64,000 nucleotides of DNA from Herbidospora sakaeratensis. Lineage in GTDB: Bacteria; Actinomycetota; Actinomycetes; Streptosporangiales; Streptosporangiaceae. Positions 8,631 to 18,300 of this stretch are shown piece after piece. Location: NCBI RefSeq assembly GCF_001570525.1, contig NZ_BBXC01000018.1:133950-197949 (forward strand). The letters are read 5' to 3'. How positions within the stretch are numbered: the first letter of the stretch is position 1; the number at the start of each line of letters is the position of its first letter. A program made the translations under genes and the position numbers. The notes under the pieces are model-generated. The model was not told the DNA's origin. It saw only the letters and a list, made by a program, of their open reading frames with translations, and made no database searches.

Positions 8631-9227
8631 TCAGTGGGTCAGCAGGACCTTTCCGGCCGCGGTCAGGTCGCGCACCCGCGCCTCGGCACGGCCGCCGCGC
8701 AGTCCCGCCGGCCGCTCGAACAACGCCCCCGACGCGCGGTGCGGGAGGTCGACCGTGCGGACGTGCCGGAAGCGCTGCCCCAGGTAGTAGCCCTGGAGCC
8801 GGGTGTTCTCCTTGGAGCAGTCGAGCCGCACGTGCCGCCGCCCGGCCGCCAGGGCCCGCAGGCCGGCCCAGTCGAGCAGCACCTCGCCGAGTCCCCGGCC
8901 CGAGTGGGCCCGGTTCACCGCGAGCTTGTGGACGTAGAACGCCGATTCCGGACGGTCGGCCGCTGTCCAGAACTCGGCGTCGGCGTGGTCGTCCAGGGCC
9001 ATCACGGCGGCCGTTTCGTCATCGACGGTCAGGACGTAGAGGACTCCCTCCTCAACGAGAGGGGCGATGCGCGCGGCCGGGAAACCGCCGCTCGGCCACT
9101 GGCGGACACCGAGACCGTCGAGCCACCGCGCCGCGTCCGCGAGAAGAGTGAGCACGTCGGGAAGGTCGGCGGCGTCCGCCCGGCGGAGCACAAGTTCTGC
9201 GGAGAGGTTGAGGGTGTCGATGCGCAT
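8631..9227 (-). CDS. GNAT-family N-acetyltransferase
   Basis: A 198-residue protein with the GNAT acetyl-CoA loop in the segment VHKLAVNRAHSGRGLGEVLL (about residues 105-125) and the late strand VRLDCSKENTRLQGYYLGQRF. The substrate cannot be told from sequence. ATG at 9227 is chosen for GAAGGG 6-7 bases upstream; the open frame extends to 9296, but that extension lacks an RBS. It has no clear partner genes. Confidence 0.82.
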   Translation of the reverse strand: MRIDTLNLSAELVLRRADAADLPDVLTLLADAARWLDGLGVRQWPSGGFPAARIAPLVEEGVLYVLTVDDETAAVMALDDHADAEFWTAADRPESAFYVHKLAVNRAHSGRGLGEVLLDWAGLRALAAGRRHVRLDCSKENTRLQGYYLGQRFRHVRTVDLPHRASGALFERPAGLRGGRAEARVRDLTAAGKVLLTH

Positions 9228-9558
9228 GGGGGATCCCTTCGTTGCTGCGGGTTTACGTGTGATTACTGAGAGTGACCAATTAGGTGCGCAGGGCATCCGT
9301 CGCCCCTAAAGCGCGACCTGATTGGACGAAATGGGAGGGGGCTAACAGCCCGCGCGCCTCTTCGGCGGATTCACGGCGCGAGCCACAGCCGGCCTTCGGC
9401 CGCCCGCGTCTCGCTAACGGCCTCGCGTCAGAAGGCAGGCCTGATACCTGCGGTGGCGGCGTTTGACGCACAGGCGAGCGCCGCCCCGAGCGCGGCCCGG
9501 GGGGCGCTCGCGGCGCGACCACAGGTGAGACGGTCCTAGATGGACGGCCTGAGTTCGG
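9228..9558. other. Non-coding gap with hairpins
   Basis: 331 bases with no convincing gene. It holds a small perfect hairpin, CGGCC-TTC-GGCCG at 9390-9402, a weaker GCAGG/CCTGC repeat near 9435, and the large hairpin listed at 9474-9511. The short open frames here have arbitrary Arg/Pro-rich products. Confidence 0.5.
9474..9511 (-). terminator. Large hairpin downstream of the GntR gene
   Basis: GCGAGCGCC (9474-9482) pairs perfectly with GGCGCTCGC (9503-9511), with a further CCCC/GGGG stem inside. It lies 47 bases past the GntR stop and could terminate that transcript. No T-tract. Confidence 0.5.
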
Positions 9559-10314
9559 TCAATGACGTTCCAGCTCGTACCTGATCAGATGCTTGTCGGC
9601 GGGGAGCACCGACACGGCGACCCGGACGGGTGCTTCGTCAGGGTCGTACCCGACACGGACATAGACGACAACTGGTGTACCGGGTTCTAGCTGTAGACGT
9701 GTCGATTCATCCGGAGTTGGCATACGTGCCGAAATATCGTCGACAAAGCGGACCTGGGGGTGCCCCAGCTCCTCGAGAACCCGGTTGGCCCCGCGGGTGA
9801 TGTTGCCGGGACGCACGATCTCGGAGTCGGCGACCAGCCTGAGCGGGTAGTAGGAGTCGTTCGTGTTGTACGGCTGCCCGTCCACGTACCGCAGCCGCCG
9901 GCGCACCACGGTGAGGGCGTCGTCCTCGACGAGTTCGAGGCGGGTGGCGACGTCGTGGGGCGGCTGCACGATCTGCACTTCTATGTTCTGCTCGGCCACC
10001 CGCCCCTCGGAGGTGACGGCGTGCACGAAGGCGTCGAAGCGCGGGAAGTCGCCGCCGAGGGGTAACAGCTCGTCCTGCGGGCGCATCAGCAGGGGGCGGC
10101 GTTCGCGCACGAAGGTGCCGCGCCGGCGCATGCGGAGGATGAGGCCCTCGTTCTCCAGCTCACCCAGGGCCAGGCGGACCGTGTTGCGGCTGACCTGATG
10201 GCCGTCCATGAGCTCGGTCTCGGTGGGGATCTGATCACCCGGGCGGAACTCACCCGAGTAGATGGCCTTCCGGAGTTCGGCGGCCACCTGCTGGTAGAGC
10301 GACGATCGTGCCAT
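9559..10314 (-). CDS. GntR/HutC-family regulator with UTRA domain
   Basis: A 251-residue regulator. The winged helix spans residues 1-70 (SLYQQVAAELRKAIYSGEF, then TETELMDGHQVSRNTVRLAL and RRRGTFV). A UTRA effector-binding domain follows (LTVVRRRLRYVDGQPY, then a C-terminal sheet with TPVVVYVRVGYDP). The effector is unknown; HutC-type proteins sense sugars, amino acids or intermediates. One Leu (QDELLPL) uses a TTA codon. Three TTGGNACAA boxes lie in the divergent gap towards the small gene at 10449, so both genes are likely controlled by it. Confidence 0.88.
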   Translation of the reverse strand: MARSSLYQQVAAELRKAIYSGEFRPGDQIPTETELMDGHQVSRNTVRLALGELENEGLILRMRRRGTFVRERRPLLMRPQDELLPLGGDFPRFDAFVHAVTSEGRVAEQNIEVQIVQPPHDVATRLELVEDDALTVVRRRLRYVDGQPYNTNDSYYPLRLVADSEIVRPGNITRGANRVLEELGHPQVRFVDDISARMPTPDESTRLQLEPGTPVVVYVRVGYDPDEAPVRVAVSVLPADKHLIRYELERH

Positions 10315-10333
10315 CTTTCCTCAATCCACCCTT

Positions 10334-10425
10334 TTGTGCCAACAAATCTAGACGATCTCGGTCTAACTTGGAACAACCACTTGACCCCACGGCGTGAGCG
10401 CCGCATTATCCAAACGTTGGTACAA
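10334..10425. promoter_or_regulatory. Three TTGGNACAA boxes between GntR gene and small ORF
   Basis: TTGTGCCAA at 10334-10342 (reverse complement TTGGCACAA), TTGGAACAA at 10368-10376 and TTGGTACAA at 10417-10425. They are near-palindromic 9-mers that vary only at the centre, as expected of operators for a dimeric GntR protein. A plus-strand promoter (TTGACC at 10381, 17-base spacer, CATTAT at 10404) lies between the second and third box. Confidence 0.6.
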
Positions 10426-10448
10426 ATCCATCCAATGGGGGTGGGCCG

Positions 10449-10763
10449 GTGTTGGCGGTCCGTTCGGGTAGGCCCTACCTGCCCTGGCGCGATCCCTGTG
10501 AGGCGACGCGACTCCTGAGGTACGCGCTGCATCGTCAGGGCTTCACCCACACCTACCAGAGCAACGGAAATGGGATGTCCGTTCTGTCGGTATCGGCCGA
10601 TCTGACTGTTTGGTGCAAGCACGGGTCGTTCGTCTGGAATGAGGATGGTCACGAGATGACACATCCGTCCGACGACCCGGTGGGCGCGGCCCGGTTGATC
10701 CAACGCCACTACCGCGCACCGCTCGAAGAAGACGACGGTGCCCCAGTGACTCCGCGCGATTAG
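10449..10763 (+). CDS. Small conserved-looking hypothetical protein
   Basis: A 104-residue protein with no signal or membrane segment. It is rich in His/Trp in the core (YALHRQGFTHTYQSNGNG, then LTVWCKHGSFVWNEDG) and acidic at the C-terminus. I do not recognise it. GTG at 10449 follows a G-rich stretch (GGGGGTGGG). It is divergent from the GntR gene, shares its operator-like boxes and ends before a hairpin, which suggests it is the direct target of that regulator. Confidence 0.65.
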   Translation: MLAVRSGRPYLPWRDPCEATRLLRYALHRQGFTHTYQSNGNGMSVLSVSADLTVWCKHGSFVWNEDGHEMTHPSDDPVGAARLIQRHYRAPLEEDDGAPVTPRD

Positions 10764-11125
10764 CGGCGCCTACGACCCCATCCCTCGCCGGGGTCGTCGG
10801 CATCCTCGCCGCGCCGCGCGGAGCGGTGCGTGTCCTGGCGGGTCCCCCACGCCCGCCAGGACACGCCACCGTTAATCCCCTGTTGACCGCGCCGACCGGC
10901 GAAGGCCCCCCGTGACCTGCCGGGACCGTTCCAAGACGGTATTTCGGCCGACGCGCCATTGTCATTCGGCCGTGTCAGAAGTTCACATACTTAACTTCTC
11001 TACAGAAGTTCTCGCTAGCTATAGTTCACGCTGCGATAACGCCACCCTTGTGCGCATGTCATGAAACTTCATGACGCTTGGCACGTACCAATCCGCGATC
11101 ACCAGGCACAAGCCGTGGGGGACGA
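10764..11125. other. Intergenic region with two hairpins and a repeat-rich promoter
   Basis: No gene seen. ACGACCCC/GGGGTCGT (10772-10797) is a terminator-like hairpin for the small gene. A 15-bp perfect stem (10828-10842 with 10852-10866, loop 9) follows. Near 10977-11025 the sequence turns AT-rich and holds three AGAAGTT half-sites in alternating orientation and a TATAGT box, probably the promoter of the gtrA operon. Confidence 0.55.
10977..11025 (+). promoter_or_regulatory. AGAAGTT/AACTTCT repeats and -10 box upstream of gtrA operon
   Basis: AGAAGTT at 10977-10983, AACTTCT at 10993-10999 and AGAAGTT at 11004-11010 form two overlapping inverted repeats. TATAGT at 11020-11025 is a good -10. 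The arrangement suggests a dimeric regulator bound at or just above the -35 region. Confidence 0.5.
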
Positions 11126-11548
11126 GTGGCGATTGTTCCGGATTATCACTTACGTGTGGTGCGATTTCTCCTGGTGGGTGGTTTCTGCTTCGGAGTCCAG
11201 TACCTCGCGATGACCGCAATGGCATCGGCCGGCGTCCCGTGGACCCCCGCCGATGCCATCGGTTTTCTGCTGTCAGCCCAGCTCAACTTCGTGTTGAGCT
11301 CGAAGTTCACCTGGGGGGACCGCCGCTTCCCGCTCACCGTCAAGAGGTGGTCGAGCTACAACGGCACCGCGCTCCTGTCGCTGGCCGTCAACACCGGCGT
11401 TTTCGCCCTAGTACATCCATTTCTGCCAACTCTCATTTCAGCTGCGACCGGTGTCCTAATCGGCACGATTGTCACCTATCTCATATGTGACAAGTTCGTA
11501 TTCGCCACCCGTGAGAAGGCCCGAGAGAAGGCCGAGGCCCTCGCGTGA
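11126..11548 (+). CDS. GtrA-family membrane protein
   Basis: A 140-residue protein with four predicted membrane helices (RFLLVGGFCFGVQYLAM, GFLLSAQLNFVLSSKFTW, ALLSLAVNTGVFALV, ATGVLIGTIVTYLICDKFVF). The SSKFTW and DKFVF turns are typical of GtrA proteins, thought to help flip or hold polyprenyl-phosphate sugars. GTG at 11126 is chosen for GGGGGA just upstream. Leu9 is a TTA codon. It overlaps the next gene by GTGA and opens the polysaccharide operon. Confidence 0.88.
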   Translation: MAIVPDYHLRVVRFLLVGGFCFGVQYLAMTAMASAGVPWTPADAIGFLLSAQLNFVLSSKFTWGDRRFPLTVKRWSSYNGTALLSLAVNTGVFALVHPFLPTLISAATGVLIGTIVTYLICDKFVFATREKAREKAEALA

Positions 11549-13845
11549 CCCTCGAGATTCCCAGCGCGCCCCCCCGAGCCGCGCGCTTATACACCGAAGG
11601 CGTGACCGTCGTCATGCCGGCGTTCAACGAAGAGGAGAACCTGGCGGCGACGGTCGAGGACTTCCTCACCACGCTGGCCGGCATGGAGCACCGGATCGTC
11701 GTCGTCAACGACGGCTCCCCCGACGGGACCGGACGGGTGCTCGACGAGCTCGCCGAGCGCCACCCCGGCCGGGTCATCGCGGTGCACCACCAGGTCAACC
11801 AGGGGTACGGCGGCGCGGTCCGCACCGGCATCGCGGCCGCCCTCGACCAGACCGACATGCGGCGCATCCTGCTCACCGACTCCGACGGCCAGTTCAGGGC
11901 CGAGGACCTGCTGACCTTCCTCCAGGTGCAGCGCGACGAGCGCGCCGACGGAGTGATCGGCTACCGCAAGCACCGCGCCGACCCGTTCGTGCGCACGGTC
12001 AACGCGTGGATCTGGACCCAGCTGAACCGGGTGCTGCTGCGCACCCGCAGCCGTGACGTCGACTGCGCCTACAAGCTGCTCGACCGCAAGCTCCTGGACG
12101 ACCTGACGCTGACCGGCGAAGCCGCCGCGATCTCGCCGGAGCTGCTCGCCAAGATCGGCGCGGGCCACACGCGCATCGTCGAACACCCGGTCAACCACTA
12201 CCCGCGCCAGCACGGCCACCAGACCGGCGCGTCGATCAGGGTCATCCTGCGCTCGCTCACCAGCCTCGCCGGCGTCTACCGCGACCTGGTCAGAGACGGC
12301 CTCAAGTGGCGCCGCACCCGCCGGGCGCTCACCCCCGACGACCCGCTGCTCGCCGTGGTGACCGGCCTCGCGGCCGTCCTGTCGGTCGTGGCGGCGGTCT
12401 ACTACTTCAACCAGGGCGTGGTCCTCAGCTACAAGGACGCGGTCTCGCACGTCCTGATCGCGGCCCGCGTGGTCGACAGCCCGACCGCGGGCGTCGCCCA
12501 GCTCGGCGGCGTGTGGCTGCCGTTGCCGCACGTCCTGGCGGTGCCGTTCGTGTGGATCGAGTGGTTCTACACGACGGGCATGGCCTCCAGCATCGTCTCG
12601 ATGATCTCGTTCGTCATCACGGTGCGGTACCTGTACAAGATCGCCGACGGCATGGCGGGCACCCGCTGGGCCGGCGTCGCGGCGGCCGCGGTGTTCGCGC
12701 TGAACACCAACGCGCTCTACCTGCAGGCCACCCCGATGACCGAGTCGCTGCTGTTCGCGTGCATCGCGGGCGCGGTCTACCACCTGCAGGAGTGGTGCCG
12801 GACCGGACGCTACGGCCAGATCGCCCTCTCCTCGATGTGGACCGTTCTCGCGACGCTGACCCGGTACGAGGGCTGGGTGCTGTGCCTTGCGGTCACCTGC
12901 GTCGTGGGCTACACCGCGCTGCGCCGGTGGCGCGGCTACACCCACATCGAGGCGAACCTGATCTTCTTCTCGGTGATCGCCTACAGCGGCATCGCGGCCT
13001 GGTGCGGCTGGAACTGGATCATCTTCGGCAACCCGCTCTACTGGCAGGTCGGCGAGTACGCCAAACCGTCTCTCTGGGTGACCGCCGGCGACCAGACCGT
13101 CGGCGACATCGTCGTTTCGGCCCAGACCTACCTGATCGCGATGGCCGACGACGTCGGCTACGTGACGCTGGGCCTCGCGGCGCTGGGCGTGATCCTCTAC
13201 TTCGCCCGCCACCGCATCCACGCGGCCACGCTGGCGCCGTACGCGCTGCTCGGGTTCCTGCCGTTCTACATCTTCACCCTGTACGCCGGGCAGCGCCCGC
13301 TGCACGTCGCCGAGATCCACGGCGACCTCTACAACGTGCGGTTCGGCATGGTGATGGCGCTGGGCGCGGCGGTGTTCGCGGGCTTCCTGGTGGCGTACGT
13401 CAAGCAGGCGCGGCCGTTCGTGGCGGTCGCCGTGGCGGCCACGGTGCTGGCGGTGCCGGGCACCAAGACGCTGGAGGAGCCGGTGGCCTACCTCAACTCC
13501 CCCGGCGGGCGCATCGACGTCGGCTCGGCCACCTGGCTGAAGCAGAACTACGACGGCGGCCGGGTGCTCATGCAGAACTTCGGCAACGAGCTCGTCACCT
13601 TCCAGTCGCAGCTGCCCCTCGGGGAGATCATCTACGAGGGTTCGTTCCGGATGTGGGAACCGGCGCTGGCCGACCCCGTCACGAGCAAGGTGCGCTGGAT
13701 CTACATGCGCTCGTCGCGGGGCTCGGAGGACGGCGTCTACACGTCGCTGCACAACACCCGGGTCCTCAACGAGAACTACCAGCTCCTCTACCAGGACGCC
13801 GACCGCCTGATCTACCGCGCCATCCGAACGGAGCCCGTGCGATGA
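11545..13845 (+). CDS. GT2 glycosyltransferase fused to a polytopic GT-C-like membrane domain
   Basis: A 766-residue protein. Residues 20-240 are a GT-A fold similar to dolichyl/polyprenyl-phosphate mannose synthases: VVMPAFNEEENLAATVE, VVNDGSPDGT, the metal-binding LLTDSDGQF and SRDVDCAYKLLDR. From about residue 265 on there are some ten membrane helices, as in PMT/GT39-like lipid-linked sugar transferases, then a soluble extracellular tail. One protein could therefore both make a lipid-linked sugar and use it outside; this is inference. GTG start in a GTGA overlap; Leu15 is TTA. It ends with ATGA coupling to the next gene. Confidence 0.85.
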   Translation: MTLEIPSAPPRAARLYTEGVTVVMPAFNEEENLAATVEDFLTTLAGMEHRIVVVNDGSPDGTGRVLDELAERHPGRVIAVHHQVNQGYGGAVRTGIAAALDQTDMRRILLTDSDGQFRAEDLLTFLQVQRDERADGVIGYRKHRADPFVRTVNAWIWTQLNRVLLRTRSRDVDCAYKLLDRKLLDDLTLTGEAAAISPELLAKIGAGHTRIVEHPVNHYPRQHGHQTGASIRVILRSLTSLAGVYRDLVRDGLKWRRTRRALTPDDPLLAVVTGLAAVLSVVAAVYYFNQGVVLSYKDAVSHVLIAARVVDSPTAGVAQLGGVWLPLPHVLAVPFVWIEWFYTTGMASSIVSMISFVITVRYLYKIADGMAGTRWAGVAAAAVFALNTNALYLQATPMTESLLFACIAGAVYHLQEWCRTGRYGQIALSSMWTVLATLTRYEGWVLCLAVTCVVGYTALRRWRGYTHIEANLIFFSVIAYSGIAAWCGWNWIIFGNPLYWQVGEYAKPSLWVTAGDQTVGDIVVSAQTYLIAMADDVGYVTLGLAALGVILYFARHRIHAATLAPYALLGFLPFYIFTLYAGQRPLHVAEIHGDLYNVRFGMVMALGAAVFAGFLVAYVKQARPFVAVAVAATVLAVPGTKTLEEPVAYLNSPGGRIDVGSATWLKQNYDGGRVLMQNFGNELVTFQSQLPLGEIIYEGSFRMWEPALADPVTSKVRWIYMRSSRGSEDGVYTSLHNTRVLNENYQLLYQDADRLIYRAIRTEPVR

Positions 13846-15317
13846 GCACCACCGCCGTCATCCCCGACGAACTGAGCGCGCGCCGGCTGCTCAGCCGTGG
13901 CCAGGCGGTCACCGGCACGCTGGTGATCGCCCTGCTGGCCGGGGCGCTGGCGCTGCACGTCGTCACCGGCTGGGGCCCCGGCCCCATCTGGTACGGCCAG
14001 GCCGCCGTCGCCATCGTCACCGCGATCTACGTCGCCGTCATCGCCTTCAAGCTGGCCATGGTGTTCGGCGCGTGGGGCTCGCCGGTGCTCCGGTTCGAGC
14101 CCTCCGACATCGACACCATCCCGCGCGACGCGCTGCCCCTCTACACCGTCCTGGTGCCGCTGCACCGGGAGGCGGAGGTGCTGCCGTTCCTGATCAAGCG
14201 GTTGTCCCAGATGGACTACCCGGCCGACAAGCTGCAGATCCTGCTGCTGATCGAGGAGGACGACGACGCCACCCGCGGCGCGCTGGCCGCCGTCGACCTG
14301 CTGCCGCAGTTCGAGGTCGTGATCATCCCCCACTCCAACCCGAAGACGAAGCCGAAGGCGTGCAACGTCGGGCTGGAGAAGGCGCGCGGCGAGTTCTGCG
14401 TCATCTACGACGCCGAGGACCGGCCCGACCCCGACCAGCTGCGCAAGTCGGTGCTGGCGTTCCGGCTGCTGGCCGACCGCGTGGTGTGCGTGCAGGCCGA
14501 GCTCCAGTACTGGAACCCGTGGACGAACTGGCTCACCCAGTGCTTCGCGGCCGAGTACGCCACCAACTTCTCCCTGTCGCTGCGCGGCCTCGACCGGCAC
14601 CGGCTGGCCATCCCGCTGGGCGGCACGTCCAACCACTTCCGCACCGACGCGCTGCGCGCGCTGGGCGGCTGGGACGCCTACAACGTCACCGAGGACGCCG
14701 ACCTCGGCATCCGCATCGCCCGGCGCGGCTGGGACGTGCGCATGATGGTGTCGGTCACCGAGGAGGAGGCCAACAGCCACCTGGGCAACTGGGTGCGGCA
14801 GCGGTCGCGGTGGATCAAGGGCTACATCCAGACCTGGCTGGTGCACACCCGCCACCCGGTCAAGCTCTGGCGCGAGCTCGGCACCCGCCGCTGGATCGCC
14901 TTCCACCTGACGCTCGGGTTCTCCACGTTCACCACGCTCGTCAACCCGTTCTTCTGGCTGATGACGCTGGTCTACGTCTTCACCGGCACGCAGTACATCG
15001 AGGCGCTGTTCCCGGCCGTGGTGCTCTACCTCGGCGTGCTGACGATGATCCTCGGCAACTTCCTGATGATGTACTGCCTGATGACCGGCTGCATGGAGCG
15101 GGGGCTGCACCGCGCGGTCAGGGCGATGCTCACCGTCCCGCTCTACTGGGGCCTGATGAGCGTCGCGGCCTACAAGGCGTTCTTCCAGCTGCTGCGCCCC
15201 TCGCGCCGGCACTACTGGGAGCTCACCGAGCACGGCCTGGTCGACCACGCGTCGGCCCACGAGGACGAGACCGCCACCCGGCCCGCTCCGGCCCCTTTGC
15301 CGGCCCTCACCGACTAG
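13842..15317 (+). CDS. Processive-type GT2 membrane glycosyltransferase (cellulose synthase-like)
   Basis: A 491-residue protein with two N-terminal helices (residues 25-75), a cytosolic GT2 domain and C-terminal membrane helices. The processive GT2 residues are all present: an early acidic pair in LLLIEEDDDATRGAL, the DxD-like YDAEDRPDPDQ, the base region NVTEDADLGIRIAR, and the QRSRW motif (WVRQRSRWIKG). It resembles XagB/BcsA-like synthases, so it probably extrudes a linear glycan from nucleotide sugars. No PilZ domain is visible. Translationally coupled to the preceding gene. Confidence 0.88.
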   Translation: MSTTAVIPDELSARRLLSRGQAVTGTLVIALLAGALALHVVTGWGPGPIWYGQAAVAIVTAIYVAVIAFKLAMVFGAWGSPVLRFEPSDIDTIPRDALPLYTVLVPLHREAEVLPFLIKRLSQMDYPADKLQILLLIEEDDDATRGALAAVDLLPQFEVVIIPHSNPKTKPKACNVGLEKARGEFCVIYDAEDRPDPDQLRKSVLAFRLLADRVVCVQAELQYWNPWTNWLTQCFAAEYATNFSLSLRGLDRHRLAIPLGGTSNHFRTDALRALGGWDAYNVTEDADLGIRIARRGWDVRMMVSVTEEEANSHLGNWVRQRSRWIKGYIQTWLVHTRHPVKLWRELGTRRWIAFHLTLGFSTFTTLVNPFFWLMTLVYVFTGTQYIEALFPAVVLYLGVLTMILGNFLMMYCLMTGCMERGLHRAVRAMLTVPLYWGLMSVAAYKAFFQLLRPSRRHYWELTEHGLVDHASAHEDETATRPAPAPLPALTD

Positions 15318-15325
15318 GCACCACC

Positions 15326-18300
15326 ATGCGCACCCTCACCGCGTTACTGCTCCTCGTCGTGCTCGTCGTCGTGCCCGCGCCGGCGGCGCAGGCCGCGCCG
15401 CCGGTCGAGTTCGACAAGACCCTGCTCGCCGACGGCCTCGACATGCCGACGGCCTTCCGGTTCGCGCCGGACGGCCGCATCCTCATCGGCGAGAAGAACG
15501 GCGCCATCAAGCTGATCAAGAACGGCGTGCTCCAGACCACGCCGATGATCACCCTGCCGACGGCCAACGCCGACGAGCGCGGCCTGCTCGGGCTGGAGCT
15601 CGACCCCGACTTCGCCACCAACCACCACGTCTACGTCGCCTACACCCGCAGCGACAACTTCAACCGGCTGAGCCGCTTCACCGTCACCGGCGACACCATC
15701 GCCGCGGCCTCGGAGCTGGTGCTCGTCCAGTCGAACCAGCAGTCGAACGTGTTCCACCACGGCGGCGAGCTGCGTTTCCTCCCGGACGGCAAGCTGTACT
15801 GGTCGCTGGGGATGAACACCTACAACCCCAACTCCCAGAACCTCGGCACGCCGCACGGCAAGATCCTGCGCGTCAACAAGGACGGCACGATCCCGCCGGA
15901 CAACCCGTTCGCGACCACCCCGGGCGCCGAGCGGGCCATCTGGGCCTACGGGCTGCGCAACCCGTTCCGGTGGGACGTGGTGCCGAACGGACCCAACGCC
16001 GGGAAGATCCTCACCGGCGACGTCGGCGGCTCGGAGTGGGAGGAGATCAACCTCGTCGAGAAGGGCGGCAACTACGGCTGGCCCCTCGCCGAGGGCTTCT
16101 GCGCCGGATGCGGCTACGCCAACCCGGTCTACACCTACCCGCACACCGCTCCCCCGGCCGCGGCCGGGTCGGTGACCTCGCTGGAGATCTACACCGGGGG
16201 CACGTTCCCGGAGGAGTACGACAACGCGGTCTTCTTCGCCGACTACACGCTCGGGTTCATCAAGTACCTGAAGATGGACGAGGAGTTCAAGAGCGTCATC
16301 TCGGTCAACGACTTCGACCTGAACGCCGGCACGCCGGTGCAGCTCTCGACCGGGCCCGACGGGAACCTCTACCAGCTCGACATCTACCCGGGCGCGTTCT
16401 ACAAGATCGCCCCCTCGGGCGGCAACCGCGCGCCGGTGGCCAAGGCGGCGGCCACGCCCTCCGACGGCCTCGGGCCGCTGGAGGTGCACTTCTCGTCGCT
16501 GGGGTCGGGCGACCCCGACGAGGGCGACGAGGTGACGTACCTGTGGGACTTCAAGGACGGCACGACCTCGACCGAGGCGAGCCCGACCCACACGTACACG
16601 ACCAACGGCACCTATGACGTCACGCTGACCGTCAGCGACGGCGCGAAGTCGACGCAGGCCGCGGTCAAGGTCACCGTCGGCAACCGGCGGCCGACCGGCA
16701 CGATCACCGCGCCGGTCTCGCTGGCTACGTACGACGCCGGCGACGTCATCACCTACGCGGCCACCGGCGTCGACCCCGAGGACGGCACGCTGCCGGCCTC
16801 GGCGTTCTCGTGGTCGGTGATCTTCCACCACGCCGACCACGTGCACCCGTTCCTCGGGCCGGTCAACGGCGTGCGCGGCGGCACGTTCACCATCCCGCGC
16901 GTCGCCGACAACGTCGCCACGACCTGGTATCGGGTGCAGCTCACGGTGACCGACGCGGGCGGGCTCCAGCACACGTCGTTCGTCGACGTGAAACCCAACC
17001 TGGTCGAGCTGACCTTCACCTCCGACCCGCTCGGGCCGACGTACACGGTCGACGGCGTGCCGTTCACCGGGACCAAGGTGGAGCAGGCGGTCGTGGGGGT
17101 CGAGCGGGTGCTGAGCGCCCCGGCGACCCAGTTCTGGAACGGCAAGCAGTACGCCTGGCAGGGCTGGTCGGACGAGGGCGAGATCACCCACACGATCATC
17201 ACCCCCGGCGAGGACGCCACCTACGGGGCCGACTTCCTGGAGCTGACCCAGCCCCCGGCCCCGTGGGCCAGCGCCGACATCGGCCCGCGCACCGTCGCCG
17301 GGACCACCTACTACGACGCCGGGTCGTTCACGATCAAGGGCGGCGGCAACGACGTCTGGGACCAGACCGACGAGTTCCGGTACGTCTTCCAGCCGCTCCA
17401 GGGCGACGGCACCGTCATCGCCAAGCTCACCGAGCAGACCAACACCCACCCGTGGGCCAAGGCCGGCGTCATGATCAAGGAGTCGGCCACCCCGATGGCT
17501 CCCTACGCGGCCGTGGCCCTGACGCCCGAGAACGGCATGCACTTCCAGTACGACTTCCAGGGCGACGGCGGCGGCTACCCGTCGCTGGGCGGCTGGATGA
17601 AGCTGACCCGGACCGGCGACGTGTTCACCGCCTACCGCTCCGCGGACGGCGTGGTGTGGACGGCGATCGGCACCACCACGCTCCCGATGGCCGCCCAGGC
17701 GACCATCGGCCTGTGGGTCAGCTCCCACGACATGACCGCGCTGAGCGAGGCGGTCTTCGAGAACGTGCAGGTCACCCAGGGCTCGACGGTCGGCCCGGTG
17801 CCGTCGCCGTGGACCCGCGTGGACGTCGACGGCGCGACCCCGGCGGGCTCGGCCACCTACGACACGGCGACCGGGACGTACACGGTCAACGGCGGCGGCA
17901 CCGACGTGTGGGCCGACACCGAGGAGCACTCGTTCCTCAACCGCCCGCTGACCGGCGACGGCTCGATCACCGCGCGCGTCACCTCGCAGTCGGAGACCGC
18001 GCCGTGGGCGAAGGCGGGCCTGATGATCAGGGGCCCGTCGTCCTACGCCGACCTGTTCGTCACGCCCGAGAACGGCATGCACTTCCAGACCTCCGACCCG
18101 TCGTCGGTGGTCGGCGGCCCGTTCGTCTTCCCCGACGCGTGGGTCCGGCTGACCCGAGAAGGCGACGTGATCAAGGCGTTCCGGTCGCCCGACGGGGAGA
18201 ACTGGACCCCGGTCGGCCAGCACACCCTGCCCGGCCTGCCCGAGACGGTCTCGGCGGGCCTGTTCGTGACCGCCCACCGCGACGGCACCGTCCTGGGCAC

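Noticed and set aside
9280-9522. Small frames in the gap between the acetyltransferase and GntR genes
   Set aside because: No RBS, no plausible start, and the gap is dominated by hairpins.
11587-13752. A 721-codon minus-strand frame opposite the GT2/GT-C gene
   Set aside because: Shadow of a strongly biased gene; composition is Arg/Gly/His/Asp-rich with no family feature.
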